From NCBI GenBank assembly GCA_023229425.1, contig JALNZG010000003.1, positions 323,999 to 387,998 of the forward strand: a stretch of 64,000 nt of DNA. The letters run 5' to 3'. Origin of the DNA: Ignavibacteriaceae bacterium (GTDB lineage Bacteria > Bacteroidota > Ignavibacteria > Ignavibacteriales > Ignavibacteriaceae). This document shows, piece by piece, positions 9,043 through 17,546 of the stretch. The notes below the pieces were generated by a model. It searched no databases. It was not told the DNA's origin and was given only the letters and a program-made list of their open reading frames with translations. The translations under genes were made by a program, and so were the position numbers. Every line of letters begins with the position of its first letter. Position 1 is the first letter of the stretch.

Positions 9043-10795
9043 TGCCTTTTTTCTTTTTGTTAAATCCTAACCGTTTGAGCCATGAAAGTTTTTCACTCTT
9101 CGGAGTTCCTTCTGATGACGGTGCAGCTTTACTTTGTCCCGGTTTTTGTTCAGTTGAATTGCCGCGCGGATGAGCTGTATTATGTTTTTTATTGTCATCA
9201 CGTTTGAAATGCGAATCACCCGATCTCTTCTGATATCGATCCGAAGCAGAAGGATCATTTCTCCATGCTTGAGATCTGTGTTTGGTTGAGCCTGCTCCTG
9301 CAGCATGAGGTTTGCCACTCTGCTCAGTTTGAGACTTGGAAGTATTAGGTTGTTGTTCCGTTTTATTTTGATTATCGCCGGTCTTCTTTACAAATGGCTT
9401 TTTACTATTATCATATCGTGGATAACCGTCGCCCCGTTTATGTTTTATATAATGAGGAACCTCCGCGGTACTCTTTTCTTTATTTTTATCTTCAGGTGTT
9501 CCCGTCTGTCCGGTAGTCCGTTTGTTTTGCTGGCGTTGATCGTTTTGATTTCTTCCTTGCGGTCTGTTTCCCGTAAACTTTTTCTGAGCTCCTTGATTTG
9601 GTCGGTTCCCCTGTTGTCTTCTCTCAACTGGACGTTCAAATTTCTCATCAGCTGATCTGATTTGTGCAAAAGGATAGCCGCTCATTTCGGGGATAGGTGT
9701 TTTAAGGAGTTTATTGATATCCTTCAAGTATGCGCGCTCTTCAACATCGCAGAAAGAAAGTGCAAGTCCGCTTAACCCGGCGCGTCCAGTTCTACCAATG
9801 CGGTGAATGTATGAATCAGGAATATTCGGAATGTCATAATTAACCACCATTGCAAGCTGCTCAATGTCCAAGCCGCGGGCGGCGATGTCGGTAGCAACTA
9901 AGACTCTTATCTTTTTACTTTTAAAATTTTGTAATGCCCGCTGTCTTGCGTTCTGCTCTTTATCGCTATGGATAGCGCTCGAAACAATTCCGGCTTCTTT
10001 TAAATATCTTGATAAATTATCAGCTCCATATTTTGTGCGGGTAAAAACAATTACCGAATCGGCATCATTTTCTTTAAGTAAATGAACCAATAATCTCTTC
10101 TTATCCGGTTTAGCTACAAAATAAACTCCTTGCGTTATCGCATCCACAGTGGGTGATTCCGGCTCAATATCAATGGTTACCGGTTCGTGTAAAAAGCTTG
10201 AAGCAAGTTTAGCAATTTCAGGCGCAAGAGTAGCGGAGAATAATAAGTTTTGTCTTTTCTCCGGTAATACTTTAATAACTTTTTTAATATCATGGATAAA
10301 TCCCATATCCATCATCCGGTCGGCTTCATCTAAAACAAATATTTTAACTTTGCTAAGATTAACTACCCTTTGCTCGAGAAGATCCAACAAACGTCCCGGA
10401 GTAGCAACAAGTATGTCAACTCCTTTTTTCAATTTATCTGTTTGAGGTTTTTGCGGCACTCCGCCGAAGACGACCGCGCTTGTTAATCCGGTGAAGCGTC
10501 CGTAAGTAGAAAAACTTTCTTTTATCTGCAAAGCAAGTTCACGGGTAGGAGAAAGAATAAGCGCTTGAATAGGAAAGCTCAATTGAGTATGATCTTTTTC
10601 TGCAGAAAGCATCTGGAGGATAGGAACTGCAAACGCTGCTGTCTTGCCGGTGCCCGTTTGTGCGGAACCAAGAATGTCGCGCCCCTCTAAAATTATGGGA
10701 ATCGCTTGCTTTTGTATGGGTGTGGGAATTTCATAACCTTCAGCGGCTAATGCTTTTTTAATTGAGCTGATGATCTCTAATTTTTCAAATGACAT
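9026..10795 (-). CDS. DEAD-box ATP-dependent RNA helicase (RhlE/DeaD type)
   Basis: 589 residues. The N-terminal ~370 residues carry all DEAD-box motifs: Q-motif PTPIQKQAIP, Walker A AQTGTGKT, PTRELALQ, VLDEADRMMDMGF, FSATL, ARGLDIEQ and HRIGRTGRAG. The remaining ~200 residues form a low-complexity tail rich in Gln, Asn, Lys, Arg and Gly, typical of RhlE-type helicases and likely an RNA-binding or condensate-forming region. Such enzymes remodel rRNA and mRNA structure during ribosome assembly and cold adaptation. It overlaps ywbE at its 3' end. The subfamily (RhlE or CsdA) is not certain. Confidence 0.93.
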   Translation of the reverse strand: MSFEKLEIISSIKKALAAEGYEIPTPIQKQAIPIILEGRDILGSAQTGTGKTAAFAVPILQMLSAEKDHTQLSFPIQALILSPTRELALQIKESFSTYGRFTGLTSAVVFGGVPQKPQTDKLKKGVDILVATPGRLLDLLEQRVVNLSKVKIFVLDEADRMMDMGFIHDIKKVIKVLPEKRQNLLFSATLAPEIAKLASSFLHEPVTIDIEPESPTVDAITQGVYFVAKPDKKRLLVHLLKENDADSVIVFTRTKYGADNLSRYLKEAGIVSSAIHSDKEQNARQRALQNFKSKKIRVLVATDIAARGLDIEQLAMVVNYDIPNIPDSYIHRIGRTGRAGLSGLALSFCDVEERAYLKDINKLLKTPIPEMSGYPFAQIRSADEKFERPVERRQQGNRPNQGAQKKFTGNRPQGRNQNDQRQQNKRTTGQTGTPEDKNKEKSTAEVPHYIKHKRGDGYPRYDNSKKPFVKKTGDNQNKTEQQPNTSKSQTEQSGKPHAAGAGSTKHRSQAWRNDPSASDRYQKRSGDSHFKRDDNKKHNTAHPRGNSTEQKPGQSKAAPSSEGTPKSEKLSWLKRLGFNKKKKGNGGKS

Positions 10796-11078
10796 CGGAT
10801 AATAATCCTATAATTAGGTCATTAATAGACGATGTTGCTCCAATCTGTATAGTGACCTGGTTAATAAATGAGCCGGGAAGAATTGCAATCAATGAAGATG
10901 TTTAAGACTCTTTCTGGTTTACGGATGCAATTTAGGCTAAAGCGAGGAGACTACAAACTGAATAATTCTTCAACAATCCTCCCCGAATTGCGGCAAAGAA
11001 TTGTAAACCTGTGTTTGGTAATATCTAAAAACATTTTTAAGTTCGGGTGTACAAAAATTCGGAGGTTCTTTTAATACT

Positions 11079-12620
11079 ATGAAAAAAATAATTCTCCTTC
11101 ACTTCTTACTTTCTTTTGGAAATATTTATTCCCAATGGATATATGAGGATACGAATATATTCGGACTCTCCACTACAATTTTCTTCACAGATTCATTAAA
11201 TGGTTATTTAGGGGGATATTCTTATAGCTCAATTGATGATTATATTCTTAAAACAACGGATGGAGGTCAAAACTGGACTAAAAATTCTATAGTTGGTAAT
11301 CCAACCTCAATATTTTTTATTAATAGTGATACTGGATTTTGTTCAACGAGCTATAAACATTTCATTTATAGGACAACGGATAGAGGTGTAAACTGGGAAG
11401 TTATTTATTCAGATAGTCTTCCCATTTCAGATATTTACTTTCAAAATGATTCAACAGGATGGGCTGTTGGTGGAGAGTTATGGTCAGAGGGATTAATATT
11501 AAAAACAACAGACTTTGGTAATCATTGGGAACGAAGGACATTGCCTATCATGAACGGTCTCAAAGCAATAAAAATGCTAAATGACTCTATCGGCTATATT
11601 GTAGGAGGACACCCGTCAAAAATATGGAGAACCAAAAACAGAGGTTGCGATTGGGATCTAATTCTAAATGAATCTTCTCAAAGTCATTCCTTTCAATATT
11701 TAAATGATATATCTTTCCTAAACGATACAATTGGTTTTGCCGTCGGTTCAAAATTCCTTAAGACTCTGGATGGAGGCGCAAACTGGGAAGAGTTGTCATT
11801 CCCCCTATTAATTTATTATTCTGTATTTAGCTATAAGAATAAAAGTTGGATAACGGCAAGTGGATTTAATTATTCATATATTTTATACACTAGTGATAAT
11901 GGTACCAACTGGATCCCAATTAATCTTTCAGATGGGATACATTTATCTCATTCCTATTTTATAAATGATTCACTAGGTTGGTTTTGTGGAATTGGCAATA
12001 ATGTGTTAAAAACATTTTCTGGTGGATTGACAGTGATAAAAAATCCATCAACCCCCGTTTTACTTCGTCCAAGTCAAAGTCAAATTAATATTGATATACC
12101 AATAGAATTAGAATGGAGTGCACAAAACTATGTTTTTTTTCAAATTCAAATTTGTAATGATTCACTTTTTCAAAAATCCATAGTTGATTCTGTAATAATA
12201 GAGAATAAAATCCTCATAGATTCTTCTTGCCTAAAGCCTTATACAACGTATTATTGGAAAGTTCGTTCGAAAAACATTGTTGAGATTAGTGATTGGTCAA
12301 ATATTAATAAATTTACAACTGGTTTAGTATTAGGGATTTCAGATAAAGTTATTTTAACAAATTTCAACTTGACCCAAAATTATCCAAATCCGTTTAATCC
12401 CGTAACGACGATTCAATATGAAATTCCTTCACTAGAGCATGTCTCGATAAAAATCTACGATATGCTTGGTCGCCAGGTAGCAATATTAGTGGACGAACAA
12501 AAACCGGCAGGATCATATCATATTGAATTCGATGCACACTCACTACCTAGCGGAGTGTACTTTTATCGGTTGCAAGCTGGTTCGTTCGTAGAAACAAAGA
12601 AGCTCGTTTTGCTAAAATGA
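11079..12620 (+). CDS. Secreted protein with YCF48/BNR-like repeats and T9SS sorting domain
   Basis: 513 residues. A signal peptide ends at YSQ (about residue 19). Residues ~30-330 contain repeated beta-propeller blades with the signature TTDGGQNWT / TTDRGVNWE / TTDFGNHWE / TLDGGANWE / TSDNGTNW, as in YCF48/HCF136-like and BNR-repeat proteins. A fibronectin III-like domain follows (~325-415, with TTYYWKVRSKN), then a C-terminal type IX sorting domain starting NYPNPFNPVTTIQY and ending in basic and leucine residues. It should be exported and attached to the surface or released. A GGAGG lies about 10 bases before the ATG. The ligand is unknown. Confidence 0.85.
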   Translation: MKKIILLHFLLSFGNIYSQWIYEDTNIFGLSTTIFFTDSLNGYLGGYSYSSIDDYILKTTDGGQNWTKNSIVGNPTSIFFINSDTGFCSTSYKHFIYRTTDRGVNWEVIYSDSLPISDIYFQNDSTGWAVGGELWSEGLILKTTDFGNHWERRTLPIMNGLKAIKMLNDSIGYIVGGHPSKIWRTKNRGCDWDLILNESSQSHSFQYLNDISFLNDTIGFAVGSKFLKTLDGGANWEELSFPLLIYYSVFSYKNKSWITASGFNYSYILYTSDNGTNWIPINLSDGIHLSHSYFINDSLGWFCGIGNNVLKTFSGGLTVIKNPSTPVLLRPSQSQINIDIPIELEWSAQNYVFFQIQICNDSLFQKSIVDSVIIENKILIDSSCLKPYTTYYWKVRSKNIVEISDWSNINKFTTGLVLGISDKVILTNFNLTQNYPNPFNPVTTIQYEIPSLEHVSIKIYDMLGRQVAILVDEQKPAGSYHIEFDAHSLPSGVYFYRLQAGSFVETKKLVLLK

Positions 12621-12695
12621 ATTTGGAGCGAATTTACTTCTTGAAAAGAAAATAGTCCTCATCCAGTTCAGTGTAGACAAGGGAAAAAACATTAC

Positions 12696-12815
12696 ATGAC
12701 AAAACAAAGCATAACCATTTTAGATAATGAGTTTACAGTTCACCGGTTTGAGGCTACCGAACCCATTCCCCCAAAAATCTATGAAAGCAAATATTATTGG
12801 ATTGGAAAAACTGAA
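12696..12815 (+). pseudogene. Remnant 5' end of an ACT-domain protein gene
   Basis: The first ~40 codons read like the start of small ACT-domain proteins of this phylum (TKQSITILDNEFTVHRFEA, then a YYWIGKT motif). After WIGKTE the similarity stops and the frame runs into a repeat-like sequence, ending without the rest of the domain. I read this as a gene cut off by repeat insertion or deletion. The 3' limit is approximate. It could be a chance similarity, as only about 40 residues support it. Confidence 0.42.
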
Positions 12816-12853
12816 TTCCTTTTCCCCTTCAAATACGAACTCAGAAATATTGA

Positions 12854-12920
12854 ATTCCTACGGAGTTCGTTTCGGGTGGGTTTATTCATTTCTACCAATA
12901 TTTAACTCCTAACGGAGTTA
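12854..12920. repeat. Inverted-repeat element with CTACGGAGTT / AACTCCTAACGGAGTT ends
   Basis: A short element whose ends are related in inverse orientation: ATTCCTACGGAGTTCG at 12854-12869 and AACTCCTAACGGAGTT at 12904-12919. The second is itself a near-palindrome. It sits directly after the truncated ACT-domain reading frame and may be what broke that gene. Only one copy is seen in this window. Confidence 0.5.
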
Positions 12921-12941
12921 ATTTATTTAACAACCATTATA

Positions 12942-13060
12942 TTTTTTTGATCTTAGCCCGCCGTGGCGGGAAGGATAAACGATTTTTGATGTTTTGAAAA
13001 TCTTCTTACTTCTAAAATTGTTAATCCCCGTCTGCGCCGGGCATGCTTGTTCTTAAATTT
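12942..13060. repeat. Dispersed hairpin repeat, copy A (palindrome-bearing)
   Basis: Shares most of ~115 bp with copies at 17146-17260 and 44043-44155. The order is TTTTTTGATCTTAG, then palindrome CCCGCCGTGGCGGG (12957-12970), then AAGGATAAACGATTTTTGATG, a spacer with CTTCTTACTTCTAAAATTG, TTAATCC, and a second GC-rich imperfect palindrome. The GGATAAACGATTTT and AAAATTGTTAATCC arms are inverted, so the whole can fold. Copy B lacks the first palindrome at the same point. Confidence 0.75.
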
Positions 13061-13075
13061 TTATTTAAAAGAAAA

Positions 13076-13102
13076 AAAGGCTGCCTTTTTAAGACAGCCT
13101 TT
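13076..13102 (-). terminator. Rho-independent terminator of the DUF4082/FN3 gene
   Basis: Stem AAAGGCTG/CAGCCTTT with an 11-base loop, followed on the minus strand by a run of T (complement of 13072-13078). It lies about 12 bases beyond the stop codon of the large minus-strand secreted protein gene. Confidence 0.8.
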
Positions 13103-13113
13103 AAGTTATTAAC

Positions 13114-16100
13114 TTATTTTGTCAGCATCATCTTTCGAACAAGATTAACATTTGCTCCGCTAAGTCTGTAGAAATAAACTCCGGAAGAAAGATTACTTCC
13201 GTTAAAATGTGCCTTATAAACACCGGGAGTTAACATTTCGCTAACAAGTGAAGAAACTTTTTCTCCGAGAAGATTATAAACGTCCAGTGTATAAAATCCA
13301 TCAACCGGAATACTGAATTCCAGAACCGTTGTAGGATTAAACGGATTCGGGAAATTCTGTTTCAACTGGAAAGCTGTTGGGAGTTCCGGTTGATCTGTAA
13401 TTCCAGTAGTTGAAGTCGGAATAAATTTCTCAATCCTTGAATATGAGGAGACTTCGTCTTTAGTATTTACCGAACGGACACGCCAGAAATATGTCTTGCC
13501 GCTTTCAAGATTGTTTATCATTTGTGAAGTTGAATTCATTTTCAACTCAGTTGCGTTCTGCATCTCAGCATTATTTGCATATTGGACTTCGTAGCCCGCA
13601 ACTTCGCTTTTTGCCGGTAAGAACCAGGAAAGCATCGCAGAAGAACTCTGAATCGAAATACCTTCTGCAGGACTAACTGCAACCGGAATAACAAATGCGT
13701 TACTTCCGCCAAAGGTTCCAAAACTTTCAGTTGCTGAAAATGATGAGTAAACAATTCCATCGAATGAACGAACTCTCCAATAATAAATTGCAGCTTCGGT
13801 TAGTTCAATCAAATTAATTTGGTTGGATGCTAATCCGCTAACTGTTGTAGCGCCACTCATATTACTGCTTAATCCATATTGTAATTCATAGGTGATGCCG
13901 GCAGATGGTGAATTCAAGTACCATGATAACAATGGAGAATTTGTATAAACAGTTGCGCCGCCAATCGGCCATGATAATATTGGAACTGTGGCATTCACAG
14001 GTGCGCTTATTGTCTGAAAGCTTTCTGTTGCCGACCAATCCGAATTAGTACTTCCATTTGATGAACGGACATGCCAGAAATAAGTTGTTCCCGGAGTAAG
14101 ATTAGTCACTGTTGAGTTCGTGGAAGTAATGCTTGCAATTGTCGGAGTTCCGTTAAGTAAACCCGCACGCAATTCTACATCATATGTTAAACCTGTTCTA
14201 TAAAGATCAAGATACCAGTTTAGTTGAGCCGAAGTCGAATAGACTGTTGCGCCACCCACAGGCCATGATGGTGTTGGGGCAATTGGGTTATTTGCAACTG
14301 ATGGGACAACCGAGAATATTTCAGTTGTTGACCAATCTGAGGTTGAACTCCCATCGGTTGAACGAACACGCCATTTGTAATCGCTTCCTGGAATTAAATT
14401 ACTCAGCGTTGTTGCAAGAGAAGCAATGCCGGTAATATTTGGAATTCCTGTAAAACTAGTTGCCAATCCTTCTACAAATTCTACTTCAAAAACTAAACCG
14501 ACTGAGGATGAATTTAGATACCAATATAAAGATGGAGATGTTGTGTAAACAATCGCGCTGCCAACGGGCCATGAAGCGATGGGAATAACTGGTGCATTTA
14601 CCACAACAGTAAAAAAAGATACCGCATCAGACCAATCGGAATAAAGTGTTCCCGATTTCGATCTGACATGCCATGAATATTGTTTACCGGATTGTAAATC
14701 TGCTGCCACTAAATTATGAGAAGTGAGATTACTTGAAGTTGCAATGTTTGTCAAAGCTGCCGGAGTTCCCTCTCTAAGTTCAACTTCGTAAGTTAAATTT
14801 GTACTTCCATCATTTAGGTACCAATACAAAGTCGGAGAAAGCGAATAAACGGTTATGTCGTCAATCGGTGTTGAAGGAACAGGAACGAGAGCTTTGCCGA
14901 AAGTAATGAAGCTTTCTTTATCTGAATAAGATACAACTGCACCGGTAGCTGCTTTTAATCTTACCTTCCAGTAATACGTTATGCCAGGTTGCAATCCGGA
15001 AAGATTATAAGGTGCTGAACTTAAATTCTCTAAAACAGTTGGAGCCGTCATGTTTATATCAGTTGAATAAAGAAGATCATACTGCCAGCCGAGTCCGCCG
15101 GAGGGGACATACCAATAAAATGAAACCGGGGAAGCATACAAACTCGCTCCGCCAATCGGCCATGAAAGCAGAACTTGAGAATTGGAGATACTTGTAAATT
15201 TACTTGTAGAAGAAAATCCGCTTGTGAGGAAATCTTTTTCGGCACTAACCCGCCAGAAATATTCGGTAGAGTTTGAAAGTCCTGATAAACTAAATGATGC
15301 GCTTGTTAAACCTGATTGATTAATAATCATATTATTAAACGTTAAATCTGTGGCAACTTGCAATGTATATGTTGCGCCAACAATTGACGACCAGTTTAGC
15401 ATGGGTTCAATCGAAATTTCTTCAGTGAGATCAGCAGGAGAAGTTAATGATGGAACCGCAGGAGGGAAAATCGGTTCAACAATGATATCTCTAAAATAAT
15501 TATTGTTGTTAAATGAGAATGTTGGGAACAGCCCTTGCGTGTTTGGATTACCTGAAAACACTCCATTGTTACCGTCGGCTACCGTGCTGAGAATTCCATT
15601 TGTAACTGATGCAGCTAATGATTGCGCTGCCCCGGCACCATATGCAGTGTTCGAATTAACTGAAACCACATAAGTATTCCCTGTAGTTAAATAAACATCT
15701 GAGCTTAGTGGTGCATATTGCCATCCCGACGAAGTTTCATTTGTAAACATTGCGGTTACCAGTAAAGTACCGGTTTCATTCCAAAGATTTCCGATGTGTG
15801 TACCGGATTCTCCTACTACCTTGTAGTAACTAAACATTTTAACTTTAGCTGTTTGGGAAGTAGTGAACTTTACGCCCATTTCGTACGGACCGTCGTTAAA
15901 TTCACCTGCAGGAGTTTGGGTTGTAAAGATACTATTAAGTGAAGTGGCAACAACATCAACAAAGTAATTGGAGTTTTGATATGCCTGTGTTGGAAATTGT
16001 CCCGGTGTTTCATTAAATACACCACCGCTTGCAGCGGCAGTTAGAAATTCGTTTGTTATTGAATTATCTAATTGATGTTGTTCTATTGCATAAACCGATG

Positions 16101-16467
16101 TTAAGCTAACAGAGGCAATGTATTCGGTGTTCGCTGAAATTGTAATTGGCTGAGAAAACGTTGCGTATTGCCAACCGGAAGCTGTTTCATTTGAAACGTT
16201 AGCCGTGGCTAGAGCCGTTCCTGTATTTGTCCAAAGCGTTGCAGTATGAACCGAACCTTCTCCCGGCATTTTATAAAACCGGATAGCACTTATTTGCGCC
16301 ATTTGTGTTGAGTTGAATTTCAAGCCTAACTCGTAGTCACCATCGTTGCCGGAATTAATCGGCACTTGAGTAGTGAATATGGATGTTTGCGAATATATTA
16401 GTGGGGACAAGAATAGTAAAAAGATCAATCCTAAAATATTCATGATTCTAAGTTGCTTTTCTCTCAT
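13114..16467 (-). CDS. Large secreted protein: two DUF4082 domains, FN3-like repeats, T9SS sorting domain
   Basis: About 1117 residues from the chosen start. After a signal peptide ending IYSQ come two copies of a ~150-residue DUF4082-type domain (TTQVPINSGNDGDYELGLKF and TTQTPAGEFNDGPYEMGVKF; both contain SGWQYA). Then come six to seven fibronectin III-like repeats of ~100 residues with recurring WP(I/V)GGATVY, LSWYLN and YFWHVRS elements, and a C-terminal sorting domain with NFPNPFNPTTVLEFS. It is probably a surface adhesin or carbohydrate-binding protein. The start was moved to the ATG at 16467 because AAAGGAG lies six bases before it; an upstream in-frame ATG at 16533 would add 22 residues before the signal peptide. 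Confidence 0.85.
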   Translation of the reverse strand: MREKQLRIMNILGLIFLLFLSPLIYSQTSIFTTQVPINSGNDGDYELGLKFNSTQMAQISAIRFYKMPGEGSVHTATLWTNTGTALATANVSNETASGWQYATFSQPITISANTEYIASVSLTSVYAIEQHQLDNSITNEFLTAAASGGVFNETPGQFPTQAYQNSNYFVDVVATSLNSIFTTQTPAGEFNDGPYEMGVKFTTSQTAKVKMFSYYKVVGESGTHIGNLWNETGTLLVTAMFTNETSSGWQYAPLSSDVYLTTGNTYVVSVNSNTAYGAGAAQSLAASVTNGILSTVADGNNGVFSGNPNTQGLFPTFSFNNNNYFRDIIVEPIFPPAVPSLTSPADLTEEISIEPMLNWSSIVGATYTLQVATDLTFNNMIINQSGLTSASFSLSGLSNSTEYFWRVSAEKDFLTSGFSSTSKFTSISNSQVLLSWPIGGASLYASPVSFYWYVPSGGLGWQYDLLYSTDINMTAPTVLENLSSAPYNLSGLQPGITYYWKVRLKAATGAVVSYSDKESFITFGKALVPVPSTPIDDITVYSLSPTLYWYLNDGSTNLTYEVELREGTPAALTNIATSSNLTSHNLVAADLQSGKQYSWHVRSKSGTLYSDWSDAVSFFTVVVNAPVIPIASWPVGSAIVYTTSPSLYWYLNSSSVGLVFEVEFVEGLATSFTGIPNITGIASLATTLSNLIPGSDYKWRVRSTDGSSTSDWSTTEIFSVVPSVANNPIAPTPSWPVGGATVYSTSAQLNWYLDLYRTGLTYDVELRAGLLNGTPTIASITSTNSTVTNLTPGTTYFWHVRSSNGSTNSDWSATESFQTISAPVNATVPILSWPIGGATVYTNSPLLSWYLNSPSAGITYELQYGLSSNMSGATTVSGLASNQINLIELTEAAIYYWRVRSFDGIVYSSFSATESFGTFGGSNAFVIPVAVSPAEGISIQSSSAMLSWFLPAKSEVAGYEVQYANNAEMQNATELKMNSTSQMINNLESGKTYFWRVRSVNTKDEVSSYSRIEKFIPTSTTGITDQPELPTAFQLKQNFPNPFNPTTVLEFSIPVDGFYTLDVYNLLGEKVSSLVSEMLTPGVYKAHFNGSNLSSGVYFYRLSGANVNLVRKMMLTK

Positions 16468-16729
16468 TTGAACTCCTTTAACATTATTAATTACGAAATC
16501 TACATTCTTAAATAAATAACTTTTAATCCTCATTTAACAATTCGAACTGATCATCAGATTTTGATTAACGTATATTCTCAATGACCATTTTGGTAAAGAC
16601 ATAGCTTAGTCTTTCACCGGACACGTCGGTTTGATGATTAAAATATTTAAACCTCTGACAATACTAGTCCGTTACTGACAAAAGTGCAGAATAGAATTCA
16701 GAGTATGAATGTAGCTCAATCACTGTGCC

Positions 16730-16753
16730 AGCTTAAAAGCATGCTTTTGAGCT
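16730..16753. repeat. 24-bp near-perfect palindrome
   Basis: AGCTTAAAAGC followed by ATGCTTTTGAGCT reads nearly the same on both strands, with a single mismatched pair. It lies in the AT-rich spacer upstream (on the minus strand) of the large secreted protein gene. It could be an operator or a hairpin; there is no U-tract. Confidence 0.4.
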
Positions 16754-16912
16754 GAAGAAATAAGAAATGAGAAGGTTGTTTATCTCGATTTGAGATTAAG
16801 AATAAAAATGAGGCATTGTTTGGATCGTGGAGAAAATTTTTTTATTTCAAAAATCGTAAATCTTGACAAAAACAATATTTTAACGATGGGCATCGTCTTT
16901 GAATAAAACAAA

Positions 16913-16936
16913 AAAGCCGAACTTTCAGTCGGCTTT
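16913..16936 (-). terminator. Terminator hairpin behind the broken tRNA-fMet copy
   Basis: AAAGCCGA/TCGGCTTT stem with an 8-base loop, with A-runs on the plus strand that give T-runs on the minus strand. It closely resembles the terminator at 17271-17300 behind the intact tRNA-fMet, showing that gene and terminator were duplicated together. Confidence 0.65.
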
Positions 16937-16943
16937 ATTTAGA

Positions 16944-17012
16944 GTAGCGGGGGCAGTTCGCCGCTCCGCCGCGGCGGAGAATTGAACCTACAGTCTTCGG
17001 GTTATGAGCCCG
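16944..17012 (-). pseudogene. tRNA-fMet 3'-half copy interrupted by a palindrome
   Basis: Matches the intact tRNA-fMet at 17306-17378 from the 3' acceptor strand to the anticodon stem (CTTCGGGTTATGAGCCCG on the plus strand), then diverges. In the T-arm three bases are replaced by about 25 bases containing the 14-bp perfect palindrome TCCGCCGCGGCGGA (16965-16978). The D-arm and 5' acceptor strand are missing, so no functional tRNA can form. Confidence 0.75.
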
Positions 17013-17145
17013 TAAAAAATTTGTTCAAATAATCTCTCCCAACTCCGCTCTTTAACCACTTCTCTCTTTTCAGAGCTTCTAATTCTTTTCACATCCTCAA
17101 TAATATTCTTTTACCAATTTGAATTTCGTTCTGGAATAAAATCTC

Positions 17146-17260
17146 TTTTTTGATCTCAGAATAAGGATTAACGAATTTCGATTTTTGATGTTTTGAAAAA
17201 CTTCTTACTTCTAAAATCGTTAATCCCCGTCTGAGCCGGGCAGGTTTGTTCTTAAATCGT
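17146..17260. repeat. Dispersed hairpin repeat, copy B (lacks the first palindrome)
   Basis: Nearly the same as copy A at 12942-13060: TTTTTTGATCTCAG, then directly AATAAGGATTAACG without the intervening CCCGCC...GGCGGG palindrome, then ATTTTTGATGTTTTGAAAA, CTTCTTACTTCTAAAATCG, TTAATCC and CCGTCTGAGCCGGG. The absence of the palindrome at the point where A and C carry one indicates that the palindrome is a separate insertion. Confidence 0.72.
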
Positions 17261-17270
17261 TGTTTAAAAC

Positions 17271-17300
17271 AAAAAAGCCGAATTCTCATTCGGCTTTTTT
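17271..17300 (-). terminator. Rho-independent terminator of tRNA-fMet
   Basis: AAAAAAGCCGAA and TTCGGCTTTTTT arms around a short loop, immediately downstream (minus strand) of the intact tRNA-fMet gene. The stem is GC-rich at its centre and followed by a U-tract. Confidence 0.8.
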
Positions 17301-17305
17301 TAGAG

Positions 17306-17378
17306 TAGCGGGGGCAGGACTTGAACCTACAGCCTTCGGGTTATGAGCCCGACGAGCTACCAATTGCTCCACCCCGCG
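17306..17378 (-). tRNA. Initiator tRNA-fMet (anticodon CAT)
   Basis: Full cloverleaf on the minus strand: acceptor CGCGGGG with 3' strand CCCCGCT, D-arm GAGC/GCTC, anticodon arm TCGGG-CTCATAA-CCCGA, T-arm GTAGG-TTCAAGT-CCTGC, discriminator A. Two initiator hallmarks are visible: no Watson-Crick pair at positions 1-72 (C and U) and three consecutive G-C pairs at the base of the anticodon loop. It is the only intact copy here; two broken copies flank it. Confidence 0.93.
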
Positions 17379-17408
17379 GTGAATTTCATTATGTTAAACT
17401 TTTTTTTT

Positions 17409-17474
17409 GAACCTACAGCCTTCGGGTTATGAGCCCGACAAGCTACTCCCGCTTGGGCGGGACTCCACCCCGCG
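17409..17474 (-). pseudogene. tRNA-fMet 5'-part copy with palindrome in the D-loop
   Basis: Repeats the tRNA-fMet sequence from the T-loop back to the 5' acceptor strand (GAACCTACAGCC ... CTCCACCCCGCG on the plus strand) but lacks the 3' acceptor strand. In the D-loop six bases (CAATTG in the intact gene) are replaced by the 16-bp near-palindrome TCCCGCTTGGGCGGGA at 17447-17462. It lies 30 bp upstream of the intact gene on the minus strand. It is not expected to fold as a tRNA. Confidence 0.75.
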
Positions 17475-17546
17475 GTGTAATATTGTTTTTTCAAAATTTG
17501 TGATGCAAATATACAATTAAATCGGCGGGGAAACAAACCATTTTGC

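Larger units (their letters stand above)
16534..17305. other. Intergenic region with a broken tRNA-fMet copy and repeats
   Basis: No protein gene seen. It contains a 24-bp palindrome (16730-16753), a tRNA-type terminator (16913-16936), the 3' half of a tRNA-fMet copy broken by a palindrome (16944-17012), an AT-rich spacer, copy B of the hairpin repeat (17146-17260) and a second terminator (17271-17300). The arrangement suggests local duplication of a tRNA-fMet gene together with its terminator. Confidence 0.6.

Noticed and set aside
10868..11074. 68-codon frame upstream of the YCF48-repeat protein
   Set aside because: No family resemblance or membrane or coiled-coil pattern, and it overlaps the leader of the next gene; probably chance.
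13114..16467. Internal repeats of the large secreted gene as mobile DNA repeats
   Set aside because: They are diverged protein domain repeats (FN3-like, about 100 residues) within one intact frame.
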